Positions 30,741-39,064 of a stretch of 64,000 nucleotides of DNA are shown here, one piece after another (within the stretch, counting starts at the first letter, position 1; every line of letters begins with the position of its first letter). The position numbers were made by a program, and so were the translations under genes. Origin of the DNA: Thalassospira xiamenensis M-5 = DSM 17429. Lineage in GTDB: Bacteria > Pseudomonadota > Alphaproteobacteria > Rhodospirillales > Thalassospiraceae. The stretch spans positions 3,063,501 through 3,127,500 of the forward strand of contig NZ_CP004388.1 in NCBI RefSeq assembly GCF_000300235.2, written 5' to 3'. The notes beneath the pieces were generated by a model. The model had not been told where the DNA came from. It did not search any database and saw only the letters and a program-made list of their open reading frames with translations.

Positions 30741-31496
30741 TCACATCAGCCCAAGGAAACGCGGCAATGCCAACGTGATCCAGGGGACATAAGTGGTCAG
30801 AAGCAAGGCCGCCGATGTGGCAAAGAAGAACGGCAGGATCGGCCGCACCACCTGATCAATGCGCAGATTGGCAACCGCACACCCGACAAAAAGGACGCTC
30901 CCGACCGGTGGCGTCATCGATCCAACCCCAAGGTTAAAGATCATGATGATGCCCAAATGCACCGGATGAATGCCGATCTCGGTCGCAATCGGCAAAAAGA
31001 TCGGGGTGAAAATCAACACTGCCGGCGTCAGATCCATGAAAAACCCGATGATCAGCAGACAGACATTCATCACCAGCAAAATCACAATGGGATTGTCAAA
31101 GGTCAGAATGGTCTCGGCAATGACATCAGGAATACCGGCAATCGTCATGACATAGGACATGATGCCCGATGCCGCGATCAGAAACAGGATCGAACAACTC
31201 GTAACCGCCGACGATTTCAAAGCTTCCAGATATTCCTGCAAGCTTGCCATCCGGTACATCAACGACAGAACAAATGAATACAGAACCGCAACCGCCGCAC
31301 CTTCTGTCGCGGTAAACGCCCCGATCGCAATGCCACCAATGACCAGGATAATCATCAATAACGGCGGCAACGCCTGCCATGTCACATGCAGAATTTCCGA
31401 CCAGCCGACACTACCTTCCGTGCGATAACCGCGACGCATGGCAAAAAAGGTAATGACCATCATAACCGACAGCCCCATCAGGATGCCCGGAAGATA
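30741..31496 (-). pseudogene. TRAP transporter large permease (DctM), N-terminal part missing
   Basis: The frame encodes about 251 residues matching the C-terminal 60% of a DctM-type TRAP permease, normally about 425 residues: LPPLLMIILVIGGIAIGAFT, ATEGAAVAVLYSF, FMDLTPAVLIFTPIFLPIAT and FNLGVGSMTPPVGSVLFVG. Homology starts at YLPGILMG (31496). Upstream the sequence switches at once to a xylulokinase gene on the other strand, and no start codon, small permease or binding protein is present. It would have imported an organic acid or uronate for the kdu genes. Island insertion with deletion has inactivated it. Confidence 0.88.
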
Positions 31497-31498
31497 CG

Positions 31499-31861
31499 CG
31501 TGCCGTGCTTGAAGGTGTTGCGTTTGGTTTGCGAGACAGCTTTGAGGCATTGGCCGCAACCAACGCTAAACTGGATCGTTTGATCGCTATTGGCGGAGGA
31601 TCGGCCTCCCGATACTGGATACAGCTGATCGCAACTACTCTTGGCGTCCCATTGTCACTTCCCAAAAGCGGCGAATTTGGAGCAGCACTCGGTGCTGCAC
31701 GACTTGGCATCACGGCTGCTACCGGTTTGGCCGCGAATACTGTCATGAGCCTCCCGGAAGTTCGGGAAACAATTGATCCGGACAAAGGCCTGACGAGCAC
31801 ATTTGATGATGCTTATCAAAAGTACAGTTCTGCGTATCTCGCCATAAAATCTTGCCAGTAA
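31499..31861 (+). pseudogene. Xylulokinase (FGGY kinase), C-terminal fragment
   Basis: About 120 residues starting mid-protein at RAVLEGVAFGLRDSFEAL and running through LDRLIAIGGGSASRYWIQLI, ATTLGVPLSL, and EFGAALGAARLG. This is the C-terminal ATP-binding part of XylB-like FGGY kinases, which are normally about 480 residues. It abuts the truncated dctM gene with only a 2-bp interval at 31497-31498, so the joint is a deletion or recombination scar. The fragment keeps an intact stop but has no start of its own and is not expected to be active. Confidence 0.85.
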
Positions 31862-31935
31862 CATCCTGGATTTTGGCAGGATTAGCGCTCACTTTGTTCG
31901 CTCAGCTCCGCCCGACGGGCTCCGCAAAGAACCTG

Positions 31936-31958
31936 GCAAACAGGCTTGGCCTGTTTGC
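31936..31958. repeat. Perfect 10-bp inverted repeat near the island edge
   Basis: GCAAACAGGC (31936-31945) and GCCTGTTTGC (31949-31958) are separated by only TTG. It lies between the xylulokinase fragment and the serine recombinase terminator. It could be an extra terminator stem or part of a recombination site; no T run follows. Confidence 0.5.
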
Positions 31959-31998
31959 GATCTTCCAATCCACATGCACCCACCTACCAGACATTAAA

Positions 31999-32023
31999 AA
32001 AGCCCGCCACGAGGGCAGGCTTT
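31999..32023 (-). terminator. Intrinsic terminator of the serine recombinase gene
   Basis: AAAGCC-x-GCC (from 31999) pairs with GGC-x-GGCTTT (to 32023) around an ACGAG loop. On the minus strand the stem is followed by a run of six T. It begins one base beyond the recombinase stop codon. Confidence 0.8.
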
Positions 32024-32024
32024 C

Positions 32025-33674
32025 TTAAAGTTGGTTGCGGGGACCCGAGGCCACCTTTGTTATAACTTCAGGTGGACTTTGGTTTTTATGCCCGGTCGCA
32101 ATGTCGAGAATGCCCATTAACTCACCCCGCAAGCTGATTTGAAATTCACCGCGCTTATCTCCCGGCGTGACAATTATTTCTCCAACTACAGACCTGATTG
32201 CGTCTGCCGCCTCCGCATACATCTGTGGATCGTCGAGAGCTGCGGTCAGATTTTGCACCTTTTTCCGATAAATCTCCGCAACATTTGGATGGATATCAGG
32301 AACGTCTTGAGGAACCTCGCTCATACGAGCCATGATCTCTTGTTTTTCCTGCTCAAGCTCTTCCATACGAGCCTTCATCGCCGATTGATACATGCCATCT
32401 TCAATAGCGGACATAATGCCAGCAATCCCGCGCTCGACCTTTTCCAGTTTTTGCCGATCAAGAACAGCTTCTGCACGGCGCTCCCGGTTCATCTGGTTCA
32501 GACCTTCGGCATAGGCCTGAACCGCTTCTGCCACCGCCTTTGCAGAAACCAGTTTTTCGGTAAGCCCGGCCAGAACACGGGTTTCAATTTTGTCTCGAAC
32601 AATTGTCCGACCATTGTCACAGGTTCCACGACGATAACGATTTAAGCATCCATAGCGGTCTCGGGTGATGATGCCATAGTTACCCCCACAACAACCGCAC
32701 TTGATAAGGCCGGAAAACAGGAAAGCAGGTCTGCGCAAGGTATTGAGCTTTGCGGCATGATAAGCGCGAACACCCTTGGTTAAATTTGCGTACTTTCTGG
32801 AAATTTCTTCCTGCCGACGACGTGCCGCCTGCCAAAGATCATCGCCAACGATACGCAACCCAGGCACCTCAGTCCGGATCCATTCGGTTTCCGGGTTAGG
32901 TCGTGAAACCCTCCTTCCGGTCGCCGGGTTCTTTACATAATGAAGCCGGTTCCAGACCATCACGCCAATATAAAGTTCGTTGTTCACAATACCAGTTCCT
33001 CGGGAAACATGCCCACGAATGGTTGTATCGCCCCAAACACGATCATACGGTCCGGGTATGCCTTCCCGATTGAGATCAGCAGCGATCGCCTTCGGACTTT
33101 TACCCGCAGAAAATTCACGGAAAATGCGGCGGACAATTTCAGCTTCCGCTTCGTTGATTCTGCGCTCACCGGTAACCGGTTCGCCATCACTGTTTAGACG
33201 CTTTACAACATCATAGCCGTAGCAAATCCCGCCACCGGATTTACCGCTCTCAACTCGACCGCGCAGACCTCGACGGGTCTTGTCGGCAAGGTCCTTGAGA
33301 AAGAGAGCATTCATGGTGCCCTTGAGGCCAACATGCAGTTCGGAGATTTCACCTTCGGCCAATGTAATGACCCGCACGCTGGCAAACTTCAGATGTTTGA
33401 ACAAAGTTGCAACATCGGCCTGATCCCGGCTGACGCGATCCAATGCCTCTGCCAGCACCATATCGAACTTCTTCGCCTGCGCGTCTTGCAACAGGCTTTG
33501 AATACCCGGTCGCAAAGTTATGCTGGCACCCGAGATTGCTGCATCGTGGTAAGTGCCAACAATGCTCAGATTCTCCCGTTTTGCCTGCTCCCGGCAAATA
33601 CGGAACTGATCTTCTATGGAGTTTTCACTCTGGTTGTCGGAGGAATAACGAGCATACAATGCTACACGAGTCAT
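32025..33674 (-). CDS. Large serine recombinase (site-specific integrase)
   Basis: About 549 residues from the ATG at 33674 (MTRVALYARYSSDNQ), with AAAGGAAAG upstream; the frame opens slightly earlier, at 33692. The resolvase domain (~1-150) has catalytic S11 in YARYSSDNQSENSIEDQ, then the conserved EALDRVSRDQADVATLFKHL. The recombinase domain (~165-290) has INEAEAEIVRRIFREFSAGK. A zinc ribbon follows (FLFSGLIKCGCCGGNYGI, RRGTCDNG), then a coiled-coil segment (~380-470). Such enzymes integrate and excise mobile islands between short att sites. Its 3' end points at the left junction of the island, where an att half-site would be expected. A 76-residue gene precedes it on the same strand. Confidence 0.93.
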   Translation of the reverse strand: MTRVALYARYSSDNQSENSIEDQFRICREQAKRENLSIVGTYHDAAISGASITLRPGIQSLLQDAQAKKFDMVLAEALDRVSRDQADVATLFKHLKFASVRVITLAEGEISELHVGLKGTMNALFLKDLADKTRRGLRGRVESGKSGGGICYGYDVVKRLNSDGEPVTGERRINEAEAEIVRRIFREFSAGKSPKAIAADLNREGIPGPYDRVWGDTTIRGHVSRGTGIVNNELYIGVMVWNRLHYVKNPATGRRVSRPNPETEWIRTEVPGLRIVGDDLWQAARRRQEEISRKYANLTKGVRAYHAAKLNTLRRPAFLFSGLIKCGCCGGNYGIITRDRYGCLNRYRRGTCDNGRTIVRDKIETRVLAGLTEKLVSAKAVAEAVQAYAEGLNQMNRERRAEAVLDRQKLEKVERGIAGIMSAIEDGMYQSAMKARMEELEQEKQEIMARMSEVPQDVPDIHPNVAEIYRKKVQNLTAALDDPQMYAEAADAIRSVVGEIIVTPGDKRGEFQISLRGELMGILDIATGHKNQSPPEVITKVASGPRNQL

Positions 33675-33704
33675 GAGGCTTTCCTTTCGCATAAACTAAA
33701 AGGT

Positions 33705-33935
33705 TCACCCTTTGGGGCCTTTCCCCTTTATCTCTTCTTCCAATGTGGCAGGACTATTGTCATTGGCTGCCCGACGTTGCTTTTTCTCCCAAGCCAAATA
33801 ATGTTTTCGAGCTAAATGATAGCCTACAGCACGAGATATAGTGCAGATATGAACGTCTATATCCGCGTTCTTCGCTTTGCCATTGTCGTTAGCTGGACAC
33901 GAGATGATTTTATTCAGTTTCATGGCCATCCTCAC
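33705..33935 (-). CDS. Small hypothetical protein upstream of the serine recombinase
   Basis: A 76-residue basic protein (MRMAMKLNKIISCPANDNGK), with a possible second start at MKLNK. The text contains HICTISRAVGYHLARKHYLA and a C-terminal RRAANDNSPATLEEEIK. It is 30 bp upstream of the recombinase start on the same strand, so they may form one transcript. It has no recognisable domain. Its size, charge and position suggest a recombination directionality or DNA-binding accessory factor, but that is speculation. Confidence 0.5.
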   Translation of the reverse strand: MRMAMKLNKIISCPANDNGKAKNADIDVHICTISRAVGYHLARKHYLAWEKKQRRAANDNSPATLEEEIKGKGPKG

Positions 33936-34211
33936 ACCCTCCGGTGATTAGAAATACTCCGAAAAGATGGCATGACCTAAAATGTGAAAATACCCTCATC
34001 AGATACGACTAAAATACGTTCTTCGGCCTTATGCCGTTGCATAGACTTCGTCTGAGCTGTGCATTACGGCGCGACATGAGCCCTGCACCTCGGCTATCGG
34101 GGCGTAAAAATTGCGTTCGAAGGAGCGGCGGAAAACACCGATGGGTATTAAAGGCAGGGGTAAGGCTCTTCGCCCATTTTTCAGACAATGTCAGATTATT
34201 TCATATCAATA

Positions 34212-34240
34212 TTGACTTTGTCAGATACTCCTCCTACCTT
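34212..34240 (+). promoter_or_regulatory. Promoter of the QueC-like/XRE/PIN operon
   Basis: TTGACT (34212-34217), a 17-bp spacer and TACCTT (34235-34240) precede AGGAGG (34249-34254) and the ATG at 34260. The octamer TGTCAGAT occurs twice, at 34189-34196 and 34219-34226, overlapping the spacer. It could be an operator for the XRE protein encoded in the operon. The rest of the 324-bp gap (33936-34259) shows no gene. Confidence 0.6.
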
Positions 34241-34259
34241 AAAACCATAGGAGGATGCC

Positions 34260-34835
34260 ATGACCGATGGACCGTTCAGAAATTCAAAGCTGAGTGGACG
34301 CTGGAAGCGCTACGGAAGAGATTTGGTCAGCGACGCAACCAGTCAAAATGAGCGGACGGCGCAAGCCTGCCACAGCATGCTTGGCGATGTAGACCTAGCA
34401 GGCATCAGCGAACTGCTTAAAGGATTGAAGGAACTGACACTGGAAGCCCAGATGGACCTTGATCCTGTGTCATTGGCAGAATCTATTTTCGACAATCACA
34501 TTAAGGCCCCCTTGGTTGACATACTTCAGAAGCACCTACTGGCAAACCTCCGGGATCAGATGAATTCAGCAGTTGCTTTAGATGAAGCTATAAAATCGGC
34601 GGCCAATGCATGGATAGGTGAAACGAAAAACCGCATCGATGAAGAGTGCATTCGTGCGCGCGACATTGGCGACATGACTAAAGAAGAGTATGCAATGTCG
34701 ATTAGCCGCAACAATGAGACATTCAGCTTGATTGATCCGAATGCTCTTGGCAATGCGCTTTACACAGGCCTAAAGAACACCTTTAGAAATGCGAACCACA
34801 ATAGAGAAGGTCTAGATGAAGGACCGGACGATTGA
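34260..34835 (+). CDS. Uncharacterised protein, first gene of the putative defence operon
   Basis: A 191-residue soluble protein of no family I can name. It begins MTDGPFRNSKLSGRWKRYGR and carries conserved-looking segments QMDLDPVSLAESIFDNHIK, LQKHLLANLRDQM and RIDEECIRARDIGDMTKEEY. It is mostly helical with many charged residues and has no membrane segment or signal. AGGAGG lies 5 bp before the ATG and a promoter is at 34212-34240. Its stop overlaps the TTG start of the QueC-like gene, so the two are probably coupled and act together. By position it resembles the unknown partner (QatB) that precedes the QueC-like gene in the Qat anti-phage system, but similarity is not shown. Confidence 0.75.
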   Translation: MTDGPFRNSKLSGRWKRYGRDLVSDATSQNERTAQACHSMLGDVDLAGISELLKGLKELTLEAQMDLDPVSLAESIFDNHIKAPLVDILQKHLLANLRDQMNSAVALDEAIKSAANAWIGETKNRIDEECIRARDIGDMTKEEYAMSISRNNETFSLIDPNALGNALYTGLKNTFRNANHNREGLDEGPDD

Positions 34836-36217
34836 AAAACACCTTCTTAAACAAACCTAGATCAGACCTTTCTCTTTGTGTCGTCGAACAAAGCCAATCG
34901 GTAAAGCGCGCCTACCCCAAAGGCGCTGAGATCGCTGAAGTTGGCAAGCACATCAAATTTGATCCAGACATTCTGAGCACGTTCGATTACAAAGGTTGGC
35001 AATCGCTGCACCACGATCTGCTTGTTGTCAGTGCCGCTGTTGAATTTGCCGATCGTCGCTGGAAACGGCCTCGCGGTTGGTCTCGTAAGTTCAATATTAC
35101 GGTACCCGTCCTTGATCTCGCTGCTTGGCAGCGCAAAGAGGTTATAGAGAGTCTCCTTAGCGCGCTAAGGCACCTAACAGCAGATATCTGGTCATTTAAC
35201 TTCGTGCAATGGCGGGGGCCGGCCCCGATAGGAGCCCGTCAGGGCGTTCTTGCTTTTACAAAGACTAAAACCTTTACCATTGCCTATAGCGACGGACTGG
35301 ACTCACGTGCTGTCTCTGCTTTGAGCGGCGATAAATTAGGGCTTCGTGTCCGAATTGCAAAGAGCCGAAACAGACTGAAAAAAGGCGATCAACCATTCGA
35401 TCAAATCCCTTTCAAGGTGCAGGGTTTCCGAGGACTGGAAAGCAGCTTCCGTTCACGAGGTTTCCAATTTTCCGCTATCACAGCAATTGCCGCACATATG
35501 TCGGAACTAAGCAGAGTTGTTGTTCCTGAAAGCGGTCAAGGTGCCCTCGGCCCTGTGCTTTTGCCATTGCACAATATCCATCCGGATTATCGAAACCACC
35601 CGACCTTTTTTAGGAAGATGGAGCGCTTCGTTAGGGCTTTGCTGGGATATCAGGTTAAATACGACCAACCCCGTATATGGTACACGAAGGGTCAAACGTT
35701 AGGTGCGTTTCTTGAACTCCCCGCTAAAAAGCAAGAAGACCTGACTGACACGCGCTCGTGCTGGCAAACCAGACGCATTGTGAACACCAACGGAGGGCGG
35801 AAACAATGCGGCCTTTGTGCAGCCTGCTTACTCCGCAGGTTGAGCATGCACACCGCAGGCATTACCGAGGCCGCTGACGCCTACGTTATCTCGGACTTAA
35901 AGTGTTCAGATGTAAATGAATCACTTGCTGTTATCCCGCAACAGAGGGACCGGGATATCATGATTGAATATGGCAGCGTCGGTGCTCGACATCTTCAGCA
36001 TTTAGCTGAAATGGCTGATCTTCCCGACGACGAATTACGAATCCACGCCTCTGAGCTTGCGGCAGCGCTCGGAGAGCCGCGGGAAGACACAATGAAAAAC
36101 TTGAGGATGTTATTAGTGAATCATGCCGAAGAATGGCGGGCTTTTCTAACCGCCCAAGAAGAAAAAAGCTTTCTGAAGAGCTGGATGGACGGAGGACGTT
36201 ATGGCCGATCTAAATGA
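34832..36217 (+). CDS. QueC-like PP-loop protein (7-cyano-7-deazaguanine synthase family, QatC-like)
   Basis: A 461-residue protein. The TTG start at 34832 overlaps the preceding stop; no better start is present for ~200 bases. The PP-loop nucleotide-binding motif appears as S153-D-G-L-D-S158 (AYSDGLDSRAVSAL), where QueC has SGGxDS. A zinc site like that of QueC is formed by C310 and by C326, C329 and C332 in QCGLCAACLLRR. The family adenylates a carboxylate or amide and makes a nitrile. The ~140-residue N-terminal extension and the long C-terminal tail make it larger than housekeeping QueC (~230 residues) and similar in size to QatC of the QatABCD anti-phage system. QatA and QatD genes are absent; XRE-peptidase and PIN genes follow instead. 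Confidence 0.82.
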   Translation: MKNTFLNKPRSDLSLCVVEQSQSVKRAYPKGAEIAEVGKHIKFDPDILSTFDYKGWQSLHHDLLVVSAAVEFADRRWKRPRGWSRKFNITVPVLDLAAWQRKEVIESLLSALRHLTADIWSFNFVQWRGPAPIGARQGVLAFTKTKTFTIAYSDGLDSRAVSALSGDKLGLRVRIAKSRNRLKKGDQPFDQIPFKVQGFRGLESSFRSRGFQFSAITAIAAHMSELSRVVVPESGQGALGPVLLPLHNIHPDYRNHPTFFRKMERFVRALLGYQVKYDQPRIWYTKGQTLGAFLELPAKKQEDLTDTRSCWQTRRIVNTNGGRKQCGLCAACLLRRLSMHTAGITEAADAYVISDLKCSDVNESLAVIPQQRDRDIMIEYGSVGARHLQHLAEMADLPDDELRIHASELAAALGEPREDTMKNLRMLLVNHAEEWRAFLTAQEEKSFLKSWMDGGRYGRSK

Positions 36218-37394
36218 AATGAGCGCCCAGGAAATTGGCCGACGCCTACGCTTGGCCAGAGAGAACGCTGGAATACGCCAGGACGATGCTGCGCAGGTTG
36301 TCGGCGTTTCTCGCCCTACTCTCGTCTCTATCGAGAAAGGCGTGCGCCGCGTAAGAATCCAAGAGTTGCAGACCCTCGCCAACCACTACGGCGTCTCCGT
36401 CAACGCGCTTCTCCGCCGTGAGGCTGTACATACTGATCTGGTTCCCCGCTTCCGCAAATTAAGAGAAACCGAAGACGAATATACCCGTGAAGCAATCCAA
36501 CTTCTGAACAACCTTGCCAAAGCGGAGGTTGAGTTAGAAAATGTTCTTGGTATCGAACGCCGCCGCAACTACCCACCCGAACGTGGCATTAACGAAGGTG
36601 ACGTGCTTGACCTTGCAGAAAAACACGCTCAGGAACTCCGGGACTGGCTGGGCCTAGGCGCAGGCCCCATCGCAGATATCTTCTCGATTATCGAATTTGA
36701 TCTCGGCATCCGGCTGTACCAGCGTCGCCTTTCTACCCGCTCGAAAATCGCTGGGTTATTCACCTATGACGATGAAATAGGCGCGTGTATTTTGCTCAAT
36801 GCCAATCATCCGCTACCACGGCGTATACAATCTGCCGCCCATGAACTGGGCCATTTTTTCGGCACCCGGCAGGTTCCTGAAGTTCTTGAGGAGAACGAAC
36901 AGTTTCTCTCCCGTGACGAACGCTATGCGAATGCTTTTGGTCGCGCTTTCGTAACGCCAGCACAAAACTTTGGGGAAAGCTTCCAACAACTCAAGGAAAT
37001 CACTGGCAAAATCACTCGGCGACTAGTTATTCTGCTTGCACACCAATATAATATTTCCCGTCAGGCGTGTGTTCTGAGGTTGGAGGAACTTGGCCTTGCC
37101 AAGAAAGGGACTTGGGCTTGGTTTGAGGATCGGGGGGGAATCAAGGATGAGCAGGCACGAGAGGTTCTCGGTGCTGCTGCGGATCGCGCCGACCCTGTCA
37201 AGGATGATGCGAACCGCCTTATTTCTCACCGGATTAGCCTCATGGCACACGCGGCATGGAAGCGCGAACTGATGTCGGAGGGGCAATTGGCGGAACTGCT
37301 AAAGGTCAATCGTTTAATGCTTCGCAAAGTCATCGACCAAATCGAACTTGAGGATAGCGAGACGGATGACGATCTCAAGTTCTCTGACGAATGA
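36201..37394 (+). CDS. XRE helix-turn-helix / ImmA-IrrE (M78) metallopeptidase fusion protein
   Basis: A 397-residue protein. Residues ~11-68 are an XRE DNA-binding domain (IGRRLRLARENAGIRQDD, GVSRPTLVSIEKG). Residues ~140-300 are an ImmA/IrrE zinc peptidase with H214-E-L-G-H218 (QSAAHELGHFFG) and a third ligand candidate E240 in DERYANAFGRAF. The C-terminal ~100 residues are unassigned. Family members cleave or antagonise repressors on stress or phage entry. The ATG at 36201 follows GGAGG and overlaps the QueC-like gene by 17 bp. It probably regulates its own operon, and the TGTCAGAT pair upstream is a candidate site. Confidence 0.9.
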   Translation: MADLNEMSAQEIGRRLRLARENAGIRQDDAAQVVGVSRPTLVSIEKGVRRVRIQELQTLANHYGVSVNALLRREAVHTDLVPRFRKLRETEDEYTREAIQLLNNLAKAEVELENVLGIERRRNYPPERGINEGDVLDLAEKHAQELRDWLGLGAGPIADIFSIIEFDLGIRLYQRRLSTRSKIAGLFTYDDEIGACILLNANHPLPRRIQSAAHELGHFFGTRQVPEVLEENEQFLSRDERYANAFGRAFVTPAQNFGESFQQLKEITGKITRRLVILLAHQYNISRQACVLRLEELGLAKKGTWAWFEDRGGIKDEQAREVLGAAADRADPVKDDANRLISHRISLMAHAAWKRELMSEGQLAELLKVNRLMLRKVIDQIELEDSETDDDLKFSDE

Positions 37395-37992
37395 TGAAAC
37401 GCCGCTTGTCCTTGATACGAGCGTTCTTATCAACCTGCATGCCTGTATCTATGGTGAGCGCATTCTAAGTGCGTTACCTCACGGGATCGTCGTTCCTCAA
37501 GTCGTTGCCAATGAACTAGAACATGAAACGAGTAAGACAAATGGTGAGCACGGGTTTCTTAAGGACCTGGTGATTGCCGGCAAAGTAGAGATCGCAACGA
37601 TGAACGACGCGGAATACGCTCTGTATGCCCGTCTCATCACGGGCACACCGTCTCTGGACGACGGCGAAGCGGCAACCATCGCCATTGCAACGGCGCGGGG
37701 CTTTTGCGCCGTCATTGATGAACGAAAAGGTCGGGCCAAATTTTCTGAACTGTGCAGTGAGGCAGTTGCGGGCTGGTCACTCGATCTCATGCTTCATCCC
37801 CACGTTCGCAGATCGCTTGGTTCAACCACGTCGGTTGATGCGGTGTATATGGCACTGCGTGACGGGCGCATGCGTATCGCGGAAGAACACTGCGATCATG
37901 TTGTCAGCCTGATCGGCAGCTACAGAGCTGTTGATTGTACTTGCTTGCCCGGTTATCGGCGACGCTCCGGACAATGGATGTCAGATAGATAA
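37366..37992 (+). CDS. PIN-domain (DUF3368-like) putative ribonuclease
   Basis: About 208 residues from the ATG at 37366 (MTISSSLTNDE); a TTG six codons earlier is possible. Acidic residues are placed as in PIN nucleases: D17 in VLDTSVLINL, E50 in QVVANELEHE, D98/D99 and E101 in SLDDGEAATIAIA, and D118 in CAVIDERKGRA. PIN proteins cut RNA and are often toxins. The gene overlaps the XRE-peptidase gene by 29 bp, an arrangement known for XRE-ImmA/IrrE plus PIN toxin-antitoxin or defence pairs. It ends the four-gene operon; a 10-bp inverted repeat follows at 38058-38089. Confidence 0.82.
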   Translation: MTISSSLTNDETPLVLDTSVLINLHACIYGERILSALPHGIVVPQVVANELEHETSKTNGEHGFLKDLVIAGKVEIATMNDAEYALYARLITGTPSLDDGEAATIAIATARGFCAVIDERKGRAKFSELCSEAVAGWSLDLMLHPHVRRSLGSTTSVDAVYMALRDGRMRIAEEHCDHVVSLIGSYRAVDCTCLPGYRRRSGQWMSDR

Positions 37993-38057
37993 AGTACTTT
38001 ATGCCGTTAAATGGACCTTGAAATATCTTCTATCTGATTGCCTCCAATAAGAGCTAA

Positions 38058-38089
38058 ACGTGCCAAGATTACGAAAAACCTTGGCACGT
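38058..38089. repeat. 10-bp perfect inverted repeat between the PIN and AbiE genes
   Basis: ACGTGCCAAG (38058-38067) and CTTGGCACGT (38080-38089) are separated by 12 A-rich bases. It lies between convergent genes and probably ends one or both transcripts, though no T run follows. Confidence 0.5.
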
Positions 38090-38149
38090 AGCAGTTCATA
38101 AACAGCGCCAAAGGAGCATCAGCGGCTGTTACATGGTGTCGAACAGATC

Positions 38150-39064
38150 TCAGGAAAGCAACTTTGCCAACCTTCCCCGCAATTCCGCATGCTTGACCGG
38201 GTGCTCATTCTTGAGACGTAGCAGATTAAGAAGCTTCCATTGAACAGCCGGAAGCTGTTCTGCTGCAGGCAAACCTATCAGGTTAAAATCGGGCTCTCCA
38301 TCATGCAGCGACAACAGGAAGCCGGCAAAATCCCCCGTGAGGGTATTTCGGATATCGGCAATCAACCGTGATCGCACGTTTTCCAGATCAGCGGGATCGA
38401 CCTCGTCTCGCGTCATCCCTGCAAATTCCTGATCATGCAGTTCCTTGATCGGAACAAGTGCCGGTGCCAGCAATTCATGCGGCGGCCGTCCCGATGTGCT
38501 GACATAAACCAGAAAAACCCGCAGCAGATAGTCAGTCAGCCCTTCATTTTCATATAGCAGCTTGACGTCAAACAGGTCCCGCGGATGCTGGCGATCTAGG
38601 GCGGCATGCAGCTTTCCAGCATACAAATCCTCAAATGAGAGGACTTGCATCTCGGCAAATCCGAAGGTTTCCTCCACAGCATCGGATACCTTGTGCAAGA
38701 CGGGAGGCAGAACCGTACCGCGCATGACCGGAGACGTCTCGATCTTCACGTTGGTCGTTCCGCGTGTGGCCATGATCCGGGTTTCCAGATTTCCGCCACC
38801 GGCGATCCGCTGAAACCGTACATCCCTGTTTTCACGGCTTGCCGCTGCAATGATCCGGTCGAGCGCCTGATCAATATTTGCAAGGGACGTCTCCCGATCT
38901 TCGATTGGCAAATATGTCAGATCAATATCAACAGACAGACGGGGTAAATCTCGGTAGAAAAGATTGATTGCCGAACCGCCTTTCAGCGCGAAGACTTCCT
39001 CTCGCGCAATCACCGGCAGAAGGCGCATCAGCAGCCGGACCTGTTCGACATAGCGCTCACGCAT
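38150..39064 (-). CDS. abiEii: AbiEii-type nucleotidyltransferase toxin
   Basis: About 304 residues from the ATG at 39064 (MRERYVEQVRLLMRLLPVI). It has the DNA-polymerase-beta-like nucleotidyltransferase motif G29-G-S31 (FALKGGSAINLFYRDL) and D46-x-D48 (LSVDIDLTY) that defines the AbiEii/AbiGii family. A conserved later segment is LSFEDLYAGKLHAALDR and DLFDVKLLYE. Such proteins are the toxin of type IV toxin-antitoxin phage-exclusion systems; relatives transfer nucleotides to tRNA or other targets. The start overlaps the AbiEi stop by 8 bp, which keeps the pair coupled. Confidence 0.92.
   Translation of the reverse strand: MRERYVEQVRLLMRLLPVIAREEVFALKGGSAINLFYRDLPRLSVDIDLTYLPIEDRETSLANIDQALDRIIAAASRENRDVRFQRIAGGGNLETRIMATRGTTNVKIETSPVMRGTVLPPVLHKVSDAVEETFGFAEMQVLSFEDLYAGKLHAALDRQHPRDLFDVKLLYENEGLTDYLLRVFLVYVSTSGRPPHELLAPALVPIKELHDQEFAGMTRDEVDPADLENVRSRLIADIRNTLTGDFAGFLLSLHDGEPDFNLIGLPAAEQLPAVQWKLLNLLRLKNEHPVKHAELRGRLAKLLS

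Noticed and set aside
32030-32045. GGTTGCGGGGACCC at the recombinase 3' end as a tRNA-derived att site
   Set aside because: It resembles tRNA 3' ends found at islands, but no tRNA body and no second copy were seen in the window.
34031-34351. 106-codon plus-strand frame crossing the promoter of the QueC-like operon
   Set aside because: It overlaps the better-supported promoter and gene start at 34260 and has no family features.
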